DNA of 64,000 nt from Ferrovibrio sp965278975 (GCF_965278975.1 NZ_OZ257126.1:3720001-3784000), one strand, 5' to 3'; shown: positions 44,155 through 52,760, counted from the stretch's first letter. Made by a program: numbers and translations. The notes: a model not told the origin generated them from the sequence alone.

Positions 44155-44342
44155 CCCACCGTGCGGCCGGCGGACTGGAAGCCCATCAGGGCGAGACTGG
44201 GATCAGCCGAGCCGGCCAACAGCGCGTTGATGCCGGCGCCACGGCGGCGCCGCGCATTCATCGCAGCGGCGTTCTTCGCCCTCTCATCGGCGCGCTGCTT
44301 CTCCAGCTCGGAATTATCCGGCGCCGCCTGTTTGCCGCCCAT
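44151..44342 (-). CDS. Small basic phage protein before portal
   Basis: 63 aa: MGGKQAAPDNSELEKQRADE, then a run NARRRRGAGINALLAG. Small proteins of this type lie directly upstream of portal genes in several podoviruses; in T7 the equivalent position is a minor head protein. The start overlaps the upstream gene by 29 bp and the stop overlaps the portal ATG (ATGA). Confidence 0.6.
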   Translation of the reverse strand: MGGKQAAPDNSELEKQRADERAKNAAAMNARRRRGAGINALLAGSADPSLALMGFQSAGRTVG

Positions 44343-44763
44343 GATGCGCCTCCTGACAATTGGTCAGAAAGCGCCATAACATGCGCGGAGTCCGCGACAG
44401 GCCCCGGCTTCGCTTCAGCCGCAAAATATTTTCCACAGCCCCGGTGCAGGAGAAGTACCCGAAGCGCAGGCCGGACCAGGCCGCCGCGTCAGCTGGCGGC
44501 GACACCGGCACCAGTCGCGCCAGGCCGAGCCCTTCCATCAGCGCCAGATCATTGAGATAGGCATGGCCCTTGAGACGCTGCACCGCAAGGCCAGATGCGC
44601 GCGGATCAATCACCGTGAGCCCATCGGCATCAGGCAGCACGAGCCAGCAATGCCGGAAGCCCGGCGCCAGGCAAGCCCGCAGCGCCCAATGCAGCAGAAA
44701 TGCCGCAACGCCATCGCCAGCGCGCGGCGGCTCGTTATCGGCAAAAACGACAAGAGCCTTCAT
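44314..44763 (-). CDS. Phage protein with possible papain-like Cys/His site
   Basis: 149 aa. MKALVVFADNEPPRAGDG opens a domain with FRHCWLVLPDADGLTVIDP and, later, FGYFSCTGAVENILRL. The spacing of His (FRH) before and Cys (SCTGAVENIL) after, plus conserved surrounding residues, recalls the permuted NlpC/P60-like phage proteins encoded beside TerL. Enzymatic activity is not proven. Start overlaps TerL stop (ATGA). Confidence 0.65.
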   Translation of the reverse strand: MKALVVFADNEPPRAGDGVAAFLLHWALRACLAPGFRHCWLVLPDADGLTVIDPRASGLAVQRLKGHAYLNDLALMEGLGLARLVPVSPPADAAAWSGLRFGYFSCTGAVENILRLKRSRGLSRTPRMLWRFLTNCQEAHHGRQTGGAG

Positions 44764-46268
44764 GGCCGGAAATCCGTGTTCGCAATGATCGCCTCGCGGA
44801 AAGCCTGGCGGCCAGACTGCCGCGCGCGCAAAGCGGCCATGTCACTGCCGGCCAGCGCGGCATACTGATCGCCATCGGCGATATGGGACCAGCGGTTCTT
44901 GATCGGCTTGCCATCCTCGCCAGCGACATACATGCCGGTATAGGCGGCTGTCAGTTGCGTACAGTTCGGCGACAGCAGATAGCCGGGCTGGCGATCCACA
45001 CGCTGGGTCATCGGGAAGCGTACGGCATCGAGCCGCAATTCGAGATTGTTCGAGCCCGGCGCCGGCCGCACCGGGATACCCAGCGCAGATCCAACATCGC
45101 GCAGCCAATCGAACTTGGCACCGCTGCGCTGATCGCGGTTGAACTTGGCGGAAGGATCGCCAACAGCCACGATCTGCTCGCGCCGCCAGCGCGGGTAATG
45201 CACCGCCAGATGCGCCTTTGCCATCTCGGCAAAAGCCGCCGGGCCGGTGAACTTGTTTTCCGGCGCGATGATTTCCGACAACGTGCGGGCCTGTCCATTC
45301 GGCATGTATTGCCGCGCCGCCATGGCGGGCGTGCCGCCGGCATCCAGGCCGAGATACAGCTTCAGGCCGCGATCCGGCACCAGTATTTCAGAGGCCACCA
45401 TTTCACTGGCGACGAACTCGGGATAGATCAGCAGGCCATCGGGGTTCTCACCCCATTCACCATCGACGAACCGGCGCACATCATCCGGCTTGTTCTTCCA
45501 GGCCAGGGCCATGCGCTCGTAATAGGCCAGCGAGGAATTGCGGCGGTTCTCCGCCTGGGGCGACCGGCCCGATGGCTGGCGATAGAGTTTCCATTCTGGC
45601 GATGGCTCCAGCGTCGTGAACCGATAGAGCCAATGCGCCACGCTTGGCGGGTTGAAGGCCCCCAGCACCGCGCCAGGCGCGGCGCCGAAATCATGCGGCG
45701 GCGCGCCATAGAGGCCCTGGCGATGCGGTCCCGCCGGGTAACGGCCATTCAAGACGCGACCCAGCGCCATATCCAGCGCCTCGACACGCTGCTGATCGAC
45801 CTCATCGAACAGGACGAGATTACCCTCCCAGCCCTTGAAAGCATCTTCCGCAGTTTCAGCCTCTGGTCCAACAGCACGGAATTCCACGCGCACATCGACC
45901 GGACCGAGGCGGATCAACTGCCCGCGCCGATCCTTCAGCACCAGATCGAGCCGCAGGTGATGCGACGGCGGCGGCGTGGCGATCCAACTGGAGCCCGGCA
46001 GGTTACGCGGCAGCCACTGCTGATAGGACGGGATGGTCTTGTCCTTGAGGTTCGGGTAAGTGTCGCGCACCACCATCACCTTGAGGTAACGCACGCCGTC
46101 AATCACGCTCGGCGATATGCGCGGGATGAAGTTCAGGACAGCGCCAAAGAGCGAAATGGTCTTGCCCGAACCGAACGGGCCCGTAATCAGCTTGCCCGCC
46201 ACATGCTCATCGAACATGAAGGCCGAAGCCACCGGCCCAACCGGCGTGAGGTTGATGCCATAGCTCAT
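44760..46268 (-). CDS. Terminase large subunit
   Basis: 502 aa from the ATG at 46268 (MSYGINLTPVGP); the frame upstream is not believed. ATPase: Walker A GPFGSGKT (30-37), then KVMVVRDTYPNLKDKTIPS and Walker B NLVLFDEVD (150-158). A C-terminal RNase H-like nuclease follows, with LYLGLDAGGTPAMA for the first acidic site and VAVGDPSAKFNRDQ for the second. It packages DNA into the prohead through the portal. The Walker A/B spacing and overall size match BPP-1-type terminases. Confidence 0.95.
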   Translation of the reverse strand: MSYGINLTPVGPVASAFMFDEHVAGKLITGPFGSGKTISLFGAVLNFIPRISPSVIDGVRYLKVMVVRDTYPNLKDKTIPSYQQWLPRNLPGSSWIATPPPSHHLRLDLVLKDRRGQLIRLGPVDVRVEFRAVGPEAETAEDAFKGWEGNLVLFDEVDQQRVEALDMALGRVLNGRYPAGPHRQGLYGAPPHDFGAAPGAVLGAFNPPSVAHWLYRFTTLEPSPEWKLYRQPSGRSPQAENRRNSSLAYYERMALAWKNKPDDVRRFVDGEWGENPDGLLIYPEFVASEMVASEILVPDRGLKLYLGLDAGGTPAMAARQYMPNGQARTLSEIIAPENKFTGPAAFAEMAKAHLAVHYPRWRREQIVAVGDPSAKFNRDQRSGAKFDWLRDVGSALGIPVRPAPGSNNLELRLDAVRFPMTQRVDRQPGYLLSPNCTQLTAAYTGMYVAGEDGKPIKNRWSHIADGDQYAALAGSDMAALRARQSGRQAFREAIIANTDFRP

Positions 46269-46540
46269 CGCGCACCCCCACCCCGGCGAGAATGATACGA
46301 AAAGCGCACGCCGTGCGCGGCGCTTCCCCCACCCCCGGGGAGAGGTCGCCCCATTTTCGCGCGCGGGCAAAAGCGGTTTTCAACGCCCGAAAAATGCATG
46401 CGCGACCCCGGGACGGTGTCATGCAGGCATGGGGGGGGCGCCGGGTGGCCGCAATTGGTGCGGATCGTGGCGATGGCGGATCGGCGGCGGATTGCAGCGC
46501 CAGGCGCCATCGGTACAACGGTTATTCGATCCGCTGTCAT
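46265..46540 (-). CDS. Possible small protein between TerS-like and TerL (doubtful)
   Basis: 91-aa frame whose ATG overlaps the stop of the upstream gene (ATGA at 46540-46537) and whose stop overlaps the TerL ATG (46268-46265), the same coupling seen throughout this operon. Against it: Gly/Pro/Arg-rich composition without a recognisable fold, an 8-G run, and the 15-bp palindrome (46304-46318) inside. It may simply be the open frame of a regulatory gap of 268 bp. Confidence 0.3.
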   Translation of the reverse strand: MTADRITVVPMAPGAAIRRRSAIATIRTNCGHPAPPPCLHDTVPGSRMHFSGVENRFCPRAKMGRPLPGGGGSAAHGVRFSYHSRRGGGAR

Positions 46541-47208
46541 TGCTCGGTTTCTCCCTGGTCTTTCAAAGGCTTAGCGTCGGCGTTCAACTCATCGGCGTTC
46601 AACTCCCGCGCTTGACCGTCGATAACCCATTGATTTTCCTCAAACATGACAACCTCATCCTCGGTCACGCCTTCGCCCGACCGATCCACCACCAGCATCG
46701 CGCGGTTGTCCTCGACCTCGATCACCTGCGGCAGCTTCTGGTGGACGAATGGCGCCATCCAGGCGCGCACCCGGTTTTGCTCCTGGACCACGGCAAAGAT
46801 GCCGACGCCCATCTCCGCCGCCAGGCGCTCGGGATCAGCCGAGACGAAAGCCCAGCCCTGTTGCAGCGGCGTGGTGCCGTAGAACCGCTCCAGCGCGGCG
46901 ATGCGGTCCTTGGTCTTTTGGTTCTTGGCGCCTTCCGGCCGGCCCGGACCGCGCTTAACCGGCCGCAGGCCATGCAGTTCGGCAGCGGTGCGCGGTGAAA
47001 TCGCCGACAGCAGCGACAGCTGGAACTCTTTCTCGGCTGGCGGATTTTGTACGGGCGACACCCCCGGTTTCGGCGCCTCTGGCGGCGCCGCCGCGCGCTC
47101 GGCAGCCTCTTTCAGCCGCGCCGCAGCGGCTTCCACGGCCTCGGGCGGCAGGATCGCAGCGGCATCGAGCAACGGCAGGTCGCCGAACGGCTGATCATCA
47201 TCGGCCAT
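46537..47208 (-). CDS. Terminase small subunit-like DNA-binding protein
   Basis: 223 aa. An acidic N-terminal half and a basic AT-hook-like block KRGPGRPEGAKNQKTKDRI near residue 85, followed by helices (LERFYGTTPLQQGWAFVSAD, WMAPFVHQKLPQVIEVE) typical of DNA-recognition subunits. Two tandem ELNAD units end the protein. Immediately upstream of TerL, so the TerS role is inferred from location and the basic motif. Confidence 0.7.
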   Translation of the reverse strand: MADDDQPFGDLPLLDAAAILPPEAVEAAAARLKEAAERAAAPPEAPKPGVSPVQNPPAEKEFQLSLLSAISPRTAAELHGLRPVKRGPGRPEGAKNQKTKDRIAALERFYGTTPLQQGWAFVSADPERLAAEMGVGIFAVVQEQNRVRAWMAPFVHQKLPQVIEVEDNRAMLVVDRSGEGVTEDEVVMFEENQWVIDGQARELNADELNADAKPLKDQGETEQ

Positions 47209-47490
47209 GGCAATAAAACCCCCATATTTTATTGGTCCGCAACGCTGTTGCGCCGCTGTTGCGCGCGGCGTTGCGCGTCAAGCTGTTCAACATCTTGAAC
47301 AATTGACTATTCCCAACGCTCAAACGGTATAGAGATAAATACTCCCACACCCGCCCGCGCATGCGCGCACATGTCGGCGCCACGCCGATAGAGCGTTGCA
47401 CCGTTGCGTTTCCGCCTATGTGATTGATATGACAGCCAGAGCGCCGCAACGCCCGCCGCAACACGGCCCAACGCTCAAACGCCGCCCCGA
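47209..47490. other. Repeat-rich gap between TerS-like and helicase genes
   Basis: 282 bp with lower GC than the surroundings. It holds two exact copies of CCCAACGCTCAAACG (47312-47326 and 47467-47481), several GTTGCG/CGCAAC units, and a GTTCAA-CATC-TTGAAC near-palindrome (47285-47300). A 98-aa frame on the minus strand (47198-47494) starts in ATGA overlap with the helicase stop, but its Arg/Ser-rich sequence looks non-coding. Candidate control or replication-origin region. Confidence 0.55.
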
Positions 47491-49716
47491 TCATTCTGCA
47501 CCCCCACCAGGGGTCGGGGTCGGGGCTGGCGTGGCAGAGGCGCGGTCAAGGCTTAGTTGGCCTTGCTTGGCAGCGCCGCCGCTAATGGCGGCCAGCGGCA
47601 GCAAGGTACACCGGATCATCGATCCGTCAAAGGACAAACCATCCCGCGCCTTGGCGCCGGCCACGCGGCGCAGCGACTGCACCCAGCCGCCCGTGGCGCC
47701 GGGCAGCGTCTGCCAGCGCGTGGCGGCGAAGATCGTCGCCAATGACTGGTGGCGGTTAGCCACCGCCAGCCAGCGCGCATCGTTTTCCCAGTGCAGCTTC
47801 ATCCCGAAAGGCGCCAGTGCCTTGTTGGCATCCGACAGCCTGTCACGGCCGATATAGGCGTTCTGGTTGTAGCCTTCGATAACATACGCGATCCAGCCGC
47901 CGACCGTGCGCTTGTCATCGCCGCGCCGGCCTTCCACGATGCTGGTCGCCAGGTGCGACAGGCACTGCAAGTCATCACCATCGCCATCTTCGCCGGTCAG
48001 GCCCAGATCGACAGGCGCAAAGCCTTCCAGTTCAGCATCCCAGGCCGCGCTTTCGTCCGGCATCGCGTCATGCAGCAGCGCATCGGCCAGCATCAGCAGC
48101 GTGCCATACTGATCCGCGCCGCGTGCCGAATGTCCCAGCGCCGTCAGCCGCTCGCGCCAGGCTTGCCAGCGCGCATCGAATTCCGGCCAGATATCCAGCA
48201 GCCGCCGCCGCATCGCCGCGCCAGCCAGGCCCAGCGCCGCACTATCCAGCGCCGGCACCTTGGCCCCGGCCTTCAGCTTGTCCAGGTCCAGCACCGCAAT
48301 TCTGCTCCGGTCCTGCGGGGTCAGGGGCGGGATCAGGATCGAGGCGAACTGGAAACAGCTCTGCGCCACGAACTGGATGCCCTGGTGATCCGAGCCACCC
48401 CGCAGCGCACGGCCGCCGGATGCCGCATCACGCGCGAATTTCACCACCGCGTTGATCGCGCGGTTATCTTCGCTCGCCTCGCTTTCCTCGAACGCCACCG
48501 GCAGCGTGGCGCGGCCCAGCGCCTGCCGCACACCGGCCGCCGTGGTATCGGCGGTACGCTCCAGCGCGCCGCGTCCGAACAGCAGGTCAAGCAGCTTCTG
48601 CATCATCGATTTGCCGGTGCCGCTGCCGCCGGTCAGCCAGATCATCGGCCGCCATTCCAGCGCCCCGCCGATCATCGCCGCCGCGCACCAGCCCAGCATC
48701 AGCCGCGCATCCTTGTCGCCGCGCCGCCAGTTCCAGCTTTTCAGTAGCGCCAGCACGCTTTCCGCATACCGCTGCAATTCAGCGCGCGGCATCGTCACCG
48801 CCAGCGGCCGGCCCAGCGGCGGCCGGCCCGGATAGACATGCCAGCCCACCAGCCCCGCGCGTTCTTCGCGCTCCAGCGCCATGCCGCTTGCATCGTCGCG
48901 CACCGGCCGCACCAGCACGATATCGCCCAGATGCAGCACCAGCTCGCCATCATCGCCGCGCCAGGCGCCCAGGCCGCGCTCGCGGTCGCGCGAATGCCAC
49001 ACGCCGGCATGCGAGCAGGCACGCATCAGGTCTTCCGCCAGATGCTCCGCCGCCCAGCCCGATTGCTCGCCTTCCTTGTTGTATTTCGGATAGGTCCGCC
49101 ACAGCCAGCCGGTATCCGCGCCCACCAGGCTTTGCAAATTCAGCCGGCCATGATCCTTGGCCCGCAACTCGCGCAGCTGCCGCTGGCCATCGAGATAGAA
49201 ATACACATCATCCACCAGGCCCAGTGGCACGATTGGCGCGCCATCCAGGCGGATGCGCCAGGCCGCCACGCGACCACCGCCGCCACCCGGACTTGGCGCG
49301 ACATCGCCACCATCCCAGGCTTCATCGGCACCATTTACCGGCGGCCCTTTTGACCAGGCAGCGCGATCCGGTACCGCGTCGTCATCTATCGGCTCGGCAT
49401 CCACCACGCCGCCATCAGCGCCAAGCTTAGCGGCTTTCGGCGCTTTCGCGCCGCCAGGCTTCGCCCTCGTGTTCGTCGCCGGCTTCGGCGCCACGGCAAC
49501 CGGCGCCGCCGCTTCCAGCGCGGCACGGCCCACGGCCTCGCGCCGCTGCCGTTCTTCCTCCAGCCGTGCTTTCGCGGCTGCCAGCACTTCCGCCGGCACC
49601 ATCTGCGCCGGATCGGCCAGCGGCAGATCGGCAACGCTGCTCACCACATCCACCGGGGTTGGGGACGCAACACCCATGGCCGCAGCCACAGCCTCCAGCG
49701 GCACACCACTAGACAT
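47491..49716 (-). CDS. Phage primase/helicase (D5/P4-type SF3-like ATPase)
   Basis: 741 aa from the ATG at 49716; a GTG at 49728 is possible. A disordered Ala/Lys-rich N-terminal part (about 40-130) precedes a folded domain (VYFYLDGQRQLRELRAKDHG) and the ATPase with Walker A TGGSGTGKS (362-370), a KRTADTT-type region, and Walker B-like PVAFEESEASE about 50 residues later. The DUF927-like organisation with TLPVAFEE and AINAVVKFARDAASGG is common in phage replication helicases. Acts with the Toprim protein encoded upstream. Confidence 0.82.
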   Translation of the reverse strand: MSSGVPLEAVAAAMGVASPTPVDVVSSVADLPLADPAQMVPAEVLAAAKARLEEERQRREAVGRAALEAAAPVAVAPKPATNTRAKPGGAKAPKAAKLGADGGVVDAEPIDDDAVPDRAAWSKGPPVNGADEAWDGGDVAPSPGGGGGRVAAWRIRLDGAPIVPLGLVDDVYFYLDGQRQLRELRAKDHGRLNLQSLVGADTGWLWRTYPKYNKEGEQSGWAAEHLAEDLMRACSHAGVWHSRDRERGLGAWRGDDGELVLHLGDIVLVRPVRDDASGMALEREERAGLVGWHVYPGRPPLGRPLAVTMPRAELQRYAESVLALLKSWNWRRGDKDARLMLGWCAAAMIGGALEWRPMIWLTGGSGTGKSMMQKLLDLLFGRGALERTADTTAAGVRQALGRATLPVAFEESEASEDNRAINAVVKFARDAASGGRALRGGSDHQGIQFVAQSCFQFASILIPPLTPQDRSRIAVLDLDKLKAGAKVPALDSAALGLAGAAMRRRLLDIWPEFDARWQAWRERLTALGHSARGADQYGTLLMLADALLHDAMPDESAAWDAELEGFAPVDLGLTGEDGDGDDLQCLSHLATSIVEGRRGDDKRTVGGWIAYVIEGYNQNAYIGRDRLSDANKALAPFGMKLHWENDARWLAVANRHQSLATIFAATRWQTLPGATGGWVQSLRRVAGAKARDGLSFDGSMIRCTLLPLAAISGGAAKQGQLSLDRASATPAPTPTPGGGAE

Positions 49717-49900
49717 AAATCCCCCCACTCACCACCACAGGCGCCAACCCCCAGCCGGCGAGCCACTTGATCCCAGCAAGCAATGCCGGCAGCACAATCC
49801 AAGCCATGCCAAACCCGATGGCACAGCCAACCGCTAGGCCCCAATCACGGTCCTTTTCCCGGTGCCGCCGCAACACACACTCCAACGCCTGATCGGTCAT
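49709..49900 (-). CDS. Small membrane protein
   Basis: 63 aa from the ATG at 49900: MTDQALECVLRRHREKDRDW is a soluble basic start, followed by two hydrophobic segments (LAVGCAIGFGMAWIVLPALL and GWGLAPVVVSGGIYV). Overlaps the helicase start. No homologue recognised; perhaps anchors the replication complex or modifies the host membrane. Confidence 0.5.
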   Translation of the reverse strand: MTDQALECVLRRHREKDRDWGLAVGCAIGFGMAWIVLPALLAGIKWLAGWGLAPVVVSGGIYV

Positions 49901-50127
49901 CGAATTGCCCGCGCGATGTGGCGAGAATAAACCCCGACAGCCTTCCAATAGGCCGCCATCGGCCCTTTGTTTTTCCGCCAGGAGTATTCCGCTTTCGCCG
50001 CCGCATCCGCCCCAAGATCGACAAGAATATCTGCGACAGCCGAACGCACTTCAGGAGGAAGATCGCGCAGCCGATCTACAGCAGGCAACGCAAGCACGGG
50101 GTTCTGCGATATCTGCCGCGACTTCAC
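49897..50127 (-). CDS. Small hypothetical phage protein
   Basis: 76 aa from the GTG at 50127, in GTGA overlap with the upstream stop. Helical, with LRDLPPEVRSAVADILVDLG followed by SWRKNKGPMAAYWKAVGVYS and a basic tail. The ATGA arrangement with the next gene indicates translational coupling. Unknown function. Confidence 0.55.
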   Translation of the reverse strand: MKSRQISQNPVLALPAVDRLRDLPPEVRSAVADILVDLGADAAAKAEYSWRKNKGPMAAYWKAVGVYSRHIARAIR

Positions 50128-50375
50128 TCCGCTGCCTCCAGTTCCAAAACCCAGCGGCCATGCTTGCCGGGCTCGCGCTTGATCGACACGCCGCGCTGCA
50201 TCAGCCGCCGCAGCGCCTTGCGCGCCGCCCTGGAGGCCAGGTCCGGCCCGCCATCGGCGGCGCCCGCCCATAATTCATCCACCAGATCGGCGGTCGCCGC
50301 CGGCCCGCGCCGCAGCGCATCGAGCAATGCCCGCTCGGTCCGGCCCAGCCGGTTGAACTGCGGCAGCGCGCTCAT
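50124..50375 (-). CDS. Small winged-helix-like protein
   Basis: 83 aa from the ATG at 50375 (MSALPQFNRLGRTERALLDA). LRRGPAATADLVDELWAG, then RAARKALRRLMQRGVSIKRE and GRWVLEL form the helix-helix-recognition helix-wing order of winged-helix DNA-binding domains. Probably a regulator or replication accessory. Confidence 0.6.
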   Translation of the reverse strand: MSALPQFNRLGRTERALLDALRRGPAATADLVDELWAGAADGGPDLASRAARKALRRLMQRGVSIKREPGKHGRWVLELEAAE

Positions 50376-50439
50376 GCGCCACCACCCCCCCGCTTGACTA
50401 GCGTCGCGCGGCGCGCCGTACCTTTGATGCCGGCGAAGC

Positions 50440-50646
50440 TCATTCTTCTTGGTACCCACAATTATCGCAGATCACCCCGATGGGTTCATCAGCAGCGCCA
50501 CTTTCGAGCCAAGCATTGTATTCCTCGTCCGTCAGGTATTCCGGCGCCGATGGATAGTCCAAGCCGAGGCTGTGGCTATGGCAGAAGGGACAATGGCCAT
50601 GAAACATGGCGCCAGAATCTTCGACTTCATCTATCGCGTCGGTCAT
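50440..50646 (-). CDS. Small zinc-ribbon protein
   Basis: 68 aa, acidic, with HCPFCHSHS and CDNCGYQEE: a CxxC...CxxC zinc ribbon. Similar to the small phage zinc-ribbon proteins related to Lar (restriction alleviation), but the spacing between the pairs is longer than in Lar. Overlaps the 3' end of the Toprim gene by 20 bp. Confidence 0.65.
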   Translation of the reverse strand: MTDAIDEVEDSGAMFHGHCPFCHSHSLGLDYPSAPEYLTDEEYNAWLESGAADEPIGVICDNCGYQEE

Positions 50647-51769
50647 CGCCTATTCCCCCAACCGCCATCGCAGCCCCGGGCCGAGGCTTGCCCTGCAGAA
50701 GATCGTTCCAGTCCTTGAAAGCTTCCGGCGGCAGCGCCTTGCGCACGCCGATATGCCGTTCGGCCAGCCGCTGAAACTGCCGCTCCAATGCGGCATGAAC
50801 CGGATGCGGCTTGCCTGGGAATTTCGGATGCTCGGCTGGATCATTCTGCCCGAGCCAGACCAGATCATTGCCGCCCAGCGCGCCTTTCAGTGGCACATTG
50901 CCGAGGAAACCGACCGCCATGCAGCTCGCCACGCGCCATTCCGGCCGCATCAGCGCCACGCTTAAGCCATCCTCGATACCCTCGGCAGAGCCCAGTTCGC
51001 TTGGATCAGCACCCGGCTCGAAGAAGTTGCGGCCATTCAGGCCACGCCACAGCGGGATGCAGCCGCCATCCACCGGGCCATAACTAAGTTTTGCCGTATG
51101 CTCGCGCAGCCGGTCATCGCGGCCCGGCTGCAAATAGGTGCGATGCACGCCAAGCTGCGTGCCGCCTTCACCCACCACCAGCGCCACCATGGCCGGAAAG
51201 TAACCGTCGCTTTCCGCGTGGTAGCATTGTTCCAGATAGCGCAGCGCGCGCGGCTGTGGCTGCAATCGCGCCAGATCAATCCCGCGCGCAGCCAGATAGC
51301 GCCAGGCCGGATCGCCCGGCGCCAGCATCGGCGCACCGTTCCACAGCGCCACGGCCCGGCGCCGCGTCGCCTCGCGTTCTTTCGCCGCCTTTTCCGAAAG
51401 CTCCGCCGCGCGGCGTTTCAATGCCTCATCGTCATAGCGCGGGGCAGCGTCCGGCGCGCCATCCAGCCAGCCGAGCCATTGCATCGCCCAGCGCCACGCT
51501 TTCTTGTAATCGCCGCCAAACCGCGAAGCCGCAATCAGCTTCAGCGGCCGGCCGGCTTCATCGGAAACGAAGTCCTTCCACAGCCCGCGCTTCGGGCCTC
51601 GGCTGCAATTGATTTCCATGCGCCGGCCGGCGCCGCCATCCAGGCCGCCGATATAAAAGCTGTTGCCGCGCCGCTCGCCATGAACAAACAGTTCCTCGCA
51701 CAGCGCCTCCAGGCGGTCAGTCAGCGCCGCATCCAGTTCCTCCAGGCTCGGAATATCCCGCGTCCGCAT
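50627..51769 (-). CDS. Toprim-domain primase-like protein
   Basis: 380 aa. The first 140 residues include GLWKDFVSDEAGRPLKLIAA, the fold found before Toprim in phage primases (DUF7146-type). The Toprim part: LGSAEGIEDGLSVALM with the catalytic Glu, then DLVWLGQNDPAEHP, where the usual first Asp of the DxD site appears as Gln, and later FKDWNDLLQGKPRPG. Without an N-terminal zinc finger it may depend on the neighbouring zinc-ribbon protein. Makes RNA primers for replication together with the helicase, if active. Confidence 0.82.
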   Translation of the reverse strand: MRTRDIPSLEELDAALTDRLEALCEELFVHGERRGNSFYIGGLDGGAGRRMEINCSRGPKRGLWKDFVSDEAGRPLKLIAASRFGGDYKKAWRWAMQWLGWLDGAPDAAPRYDDEALKRRAAELSEKAAKEREATRRRAVALWNGAPMLAPGDPAWRYLAARGIDLARLQPQPRALRYLEQCYHAESDGYFPAMVALVVGEGGTQLGVHRTYLQPGRDDRLREHTAKLSYGPVDGGCIPLWRGLNGRNFFEPGADPSELGSAEGIEDGLSVALMRPEWRVASCMAVGFLGNVPLKGALGGNDLVWLGQNDPAEHPKFPGKPHPVHAALERQFQRLAERHIGVRKALPPEAFKDWNDLLQGKPRPGAAMAVGGIGDDRRDR

Positions 51770-51772
51770 GGC

Positions 51773-52027
51773 TTAGCCGTAATCGTCGGGATCAGGCGGC
51801 GGATATTTCGCGCGCGCCACCTGCATTGCCGCGTCCAGCGACGCGATACCAGCCTCCGCCACCGCGCGGATATCGGCCAGCGTCATGGCCGGATGGATCG
51901 GCAAGACCATACTGCCTTGCATGCCATAGCCACCCGAATTCCAAACCACCTCGACCGACGAGTGATCGGCGAGATCAGCCACCACCTGCACATTCCCCGG
52001 CTGCACAATGCGGCTGGCAACCGTCAT
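51773..52027 (-). CDS. Hypothetical phage protein
   Basis: 84 aa from the ATG at 52027, overlapping the upstream stop (TGATG). Beta-rich opening (NVQVVADLADHSSVEVVWNS), then a helix (TLADIRAVAEAGIASLDAAM) and an acidic Pro-rich tail (PPPDPDDYG). Unknown function; part of the leftward early operon. Confidence 0.55.
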   Translation of the reverse strand: MTVASRIVQPGNVQVVADLADHSSVEVVWNSGGYGMQGSMVLPIHPAMTLADIRAVAEAGIASLDAAMQVARAKYPPPDPDDYG

Positions 52028-52335
52028 CACACCGGCCCCAGGGTTCGGCCATTGCCATCCACGCGCACGCCGTGCGCCGCTGCCTCGCGCATGATTTCCG
52101 CTTGCCGTGCCAATTCGATCCGCATCAGGCTCGCGGCCAGTTCATCGAACAGCAGCGCCACTTCCTCCAGCGTCTCATGCCCGAACAACGGCCGGACCGC
52201 GGCGTTATGCACCCAGCCCAGCGGCGGCCCCATCAGGCAGACTTTCAGCCGCCATTTGAAAATCCCGCCGCGCAGCAACTCGCCATCGGCTTTCCACCCA
52301 TCCTCGAATTCCTTGTTCAGCAGCCGCTCGGTCAT
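52027..52335 (-). CDS. Hypothetical early phage protein
   Basis: 102 aa: TERLLNKEFEDGWKADGELL, then FKWRLKVCLMGPPLGWVHNA, and a C-terminal helix (LFDELAASLMRIELARQAEI). One prophage palindrome (52063-52077) falls in its 3' part, where it encodes AHGVRV. No family recognised. ATGA-type overlap with the Cro-like gene. Confidence 0.55.
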   Translation of the reverse strand: MTERLLNKEFEDGWKADGELLRGGIFKWRLKVCLMGPPLGWVHNAAVRPLFGHETLEEVALLFDELAASLMRIELARQAEIMREAAAHGVRVDGNGRTLGPV

Positions 52336-52667
52336 TGCGCGGCCTCCGAAAAAGCCGGCGCCGAGCCCTGGAGCCCGGCGCCGTTCGAGTTGGAGGAAAT
52401 ATCAGCGGCTGCTGGCTGCTGATCGCTATCTGCCGGCGCCGCCGGCTGATCGAAGAATTTACCCAGGTCGATACCCAGCGCCGCCAGCACCCGGCGACTG
52501 TCGCGGCCCAGCGGCTTCTTGCCGGCCTCCCAGCCCGCCCATCGCTGTTGCTGCACACCATGGCGCGCGGCGGCATCGTGTTGTGACAGGCCCGCCAGGC
52601 GGCGCCACTCGCGCAACAGCCGTGCGCCCTCATTCTTCGCCGCCGTCCTGCTGTTACGCTTGCCCAT
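52332..52667 (-). CDS. Cro-like XRE regulator, first gene of the leftward operon
   Basis: 111 aa from the ATG at 52667 with an AAGGCGGG ribosome-binding site; an ATG at 52688 inside the operator is an alternative. The helix-turn-helix is LLREWRRLAGLSQHDAAARH followed by GVQQQRWAGWEAGKKPLGRD; the C-terminal half is low-complexity Ala/Asp/Ser-rich. Divergent from the repressor, so its position is that of Cro or an early activator. Starts a leftward series of mostly overlapping genes. Confidence 0.8.
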   Translation of the reverse strand: MGKRNSRTAAKNEGARLLREWRRLAGLSQHDAAARHGVQQQRWAGWEAGKKPLGRDSRRVLAALGIDLGKFFDQPAAPADSDQQPAAADISSNSNGAGLQGSAPAFSEAAQ

Positions 52668-52683
52668 CACACCCGCCTTTCTC

Positions 52684-52695
52684 AACATCTAGTAG
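52684..52695 (-). promoter_or_regulatory. Operator half-site OL1
   Basis: Minus strand CTACTAGATGTT, an imperfect copy of CYAATRGATGTT. It overlaps the upstream ATG option of the Cro-like gene. Confidence 0.55.
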
Positions 52696-52730
52696 GCGTC
52701 AAATCGAGTGCCCCCATATGTCGTATCTGG

Positions 52731-52760
52731 CGAATACTCCCAATGGATGTTATTTGTCAA
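52731..52760 (-). promoter_or_regulatory. Leftward promoter PL with operator OL2
   Basis: Minus strand TTGACA (52755-52760), 18 bp, TATTCG (52731-52736). The spacer contains the plus-strand half-site CCAATGGATGTT (52740-52751), so a bound repressor would block RNA polymerase. The geometry is the same as at 54633-54662. Confidence 0.6.

Noticed and set aside
47198..47494. 98-aa frame (MIGAAFERWAVLRR...) overlapping the helicase stop by ATGA
   Set aside because: Arg/Ser-rich, no fold pattern, runs through repeated DNA motifs and into the next gene; considered non-coding, though the overlap keeps it possible.
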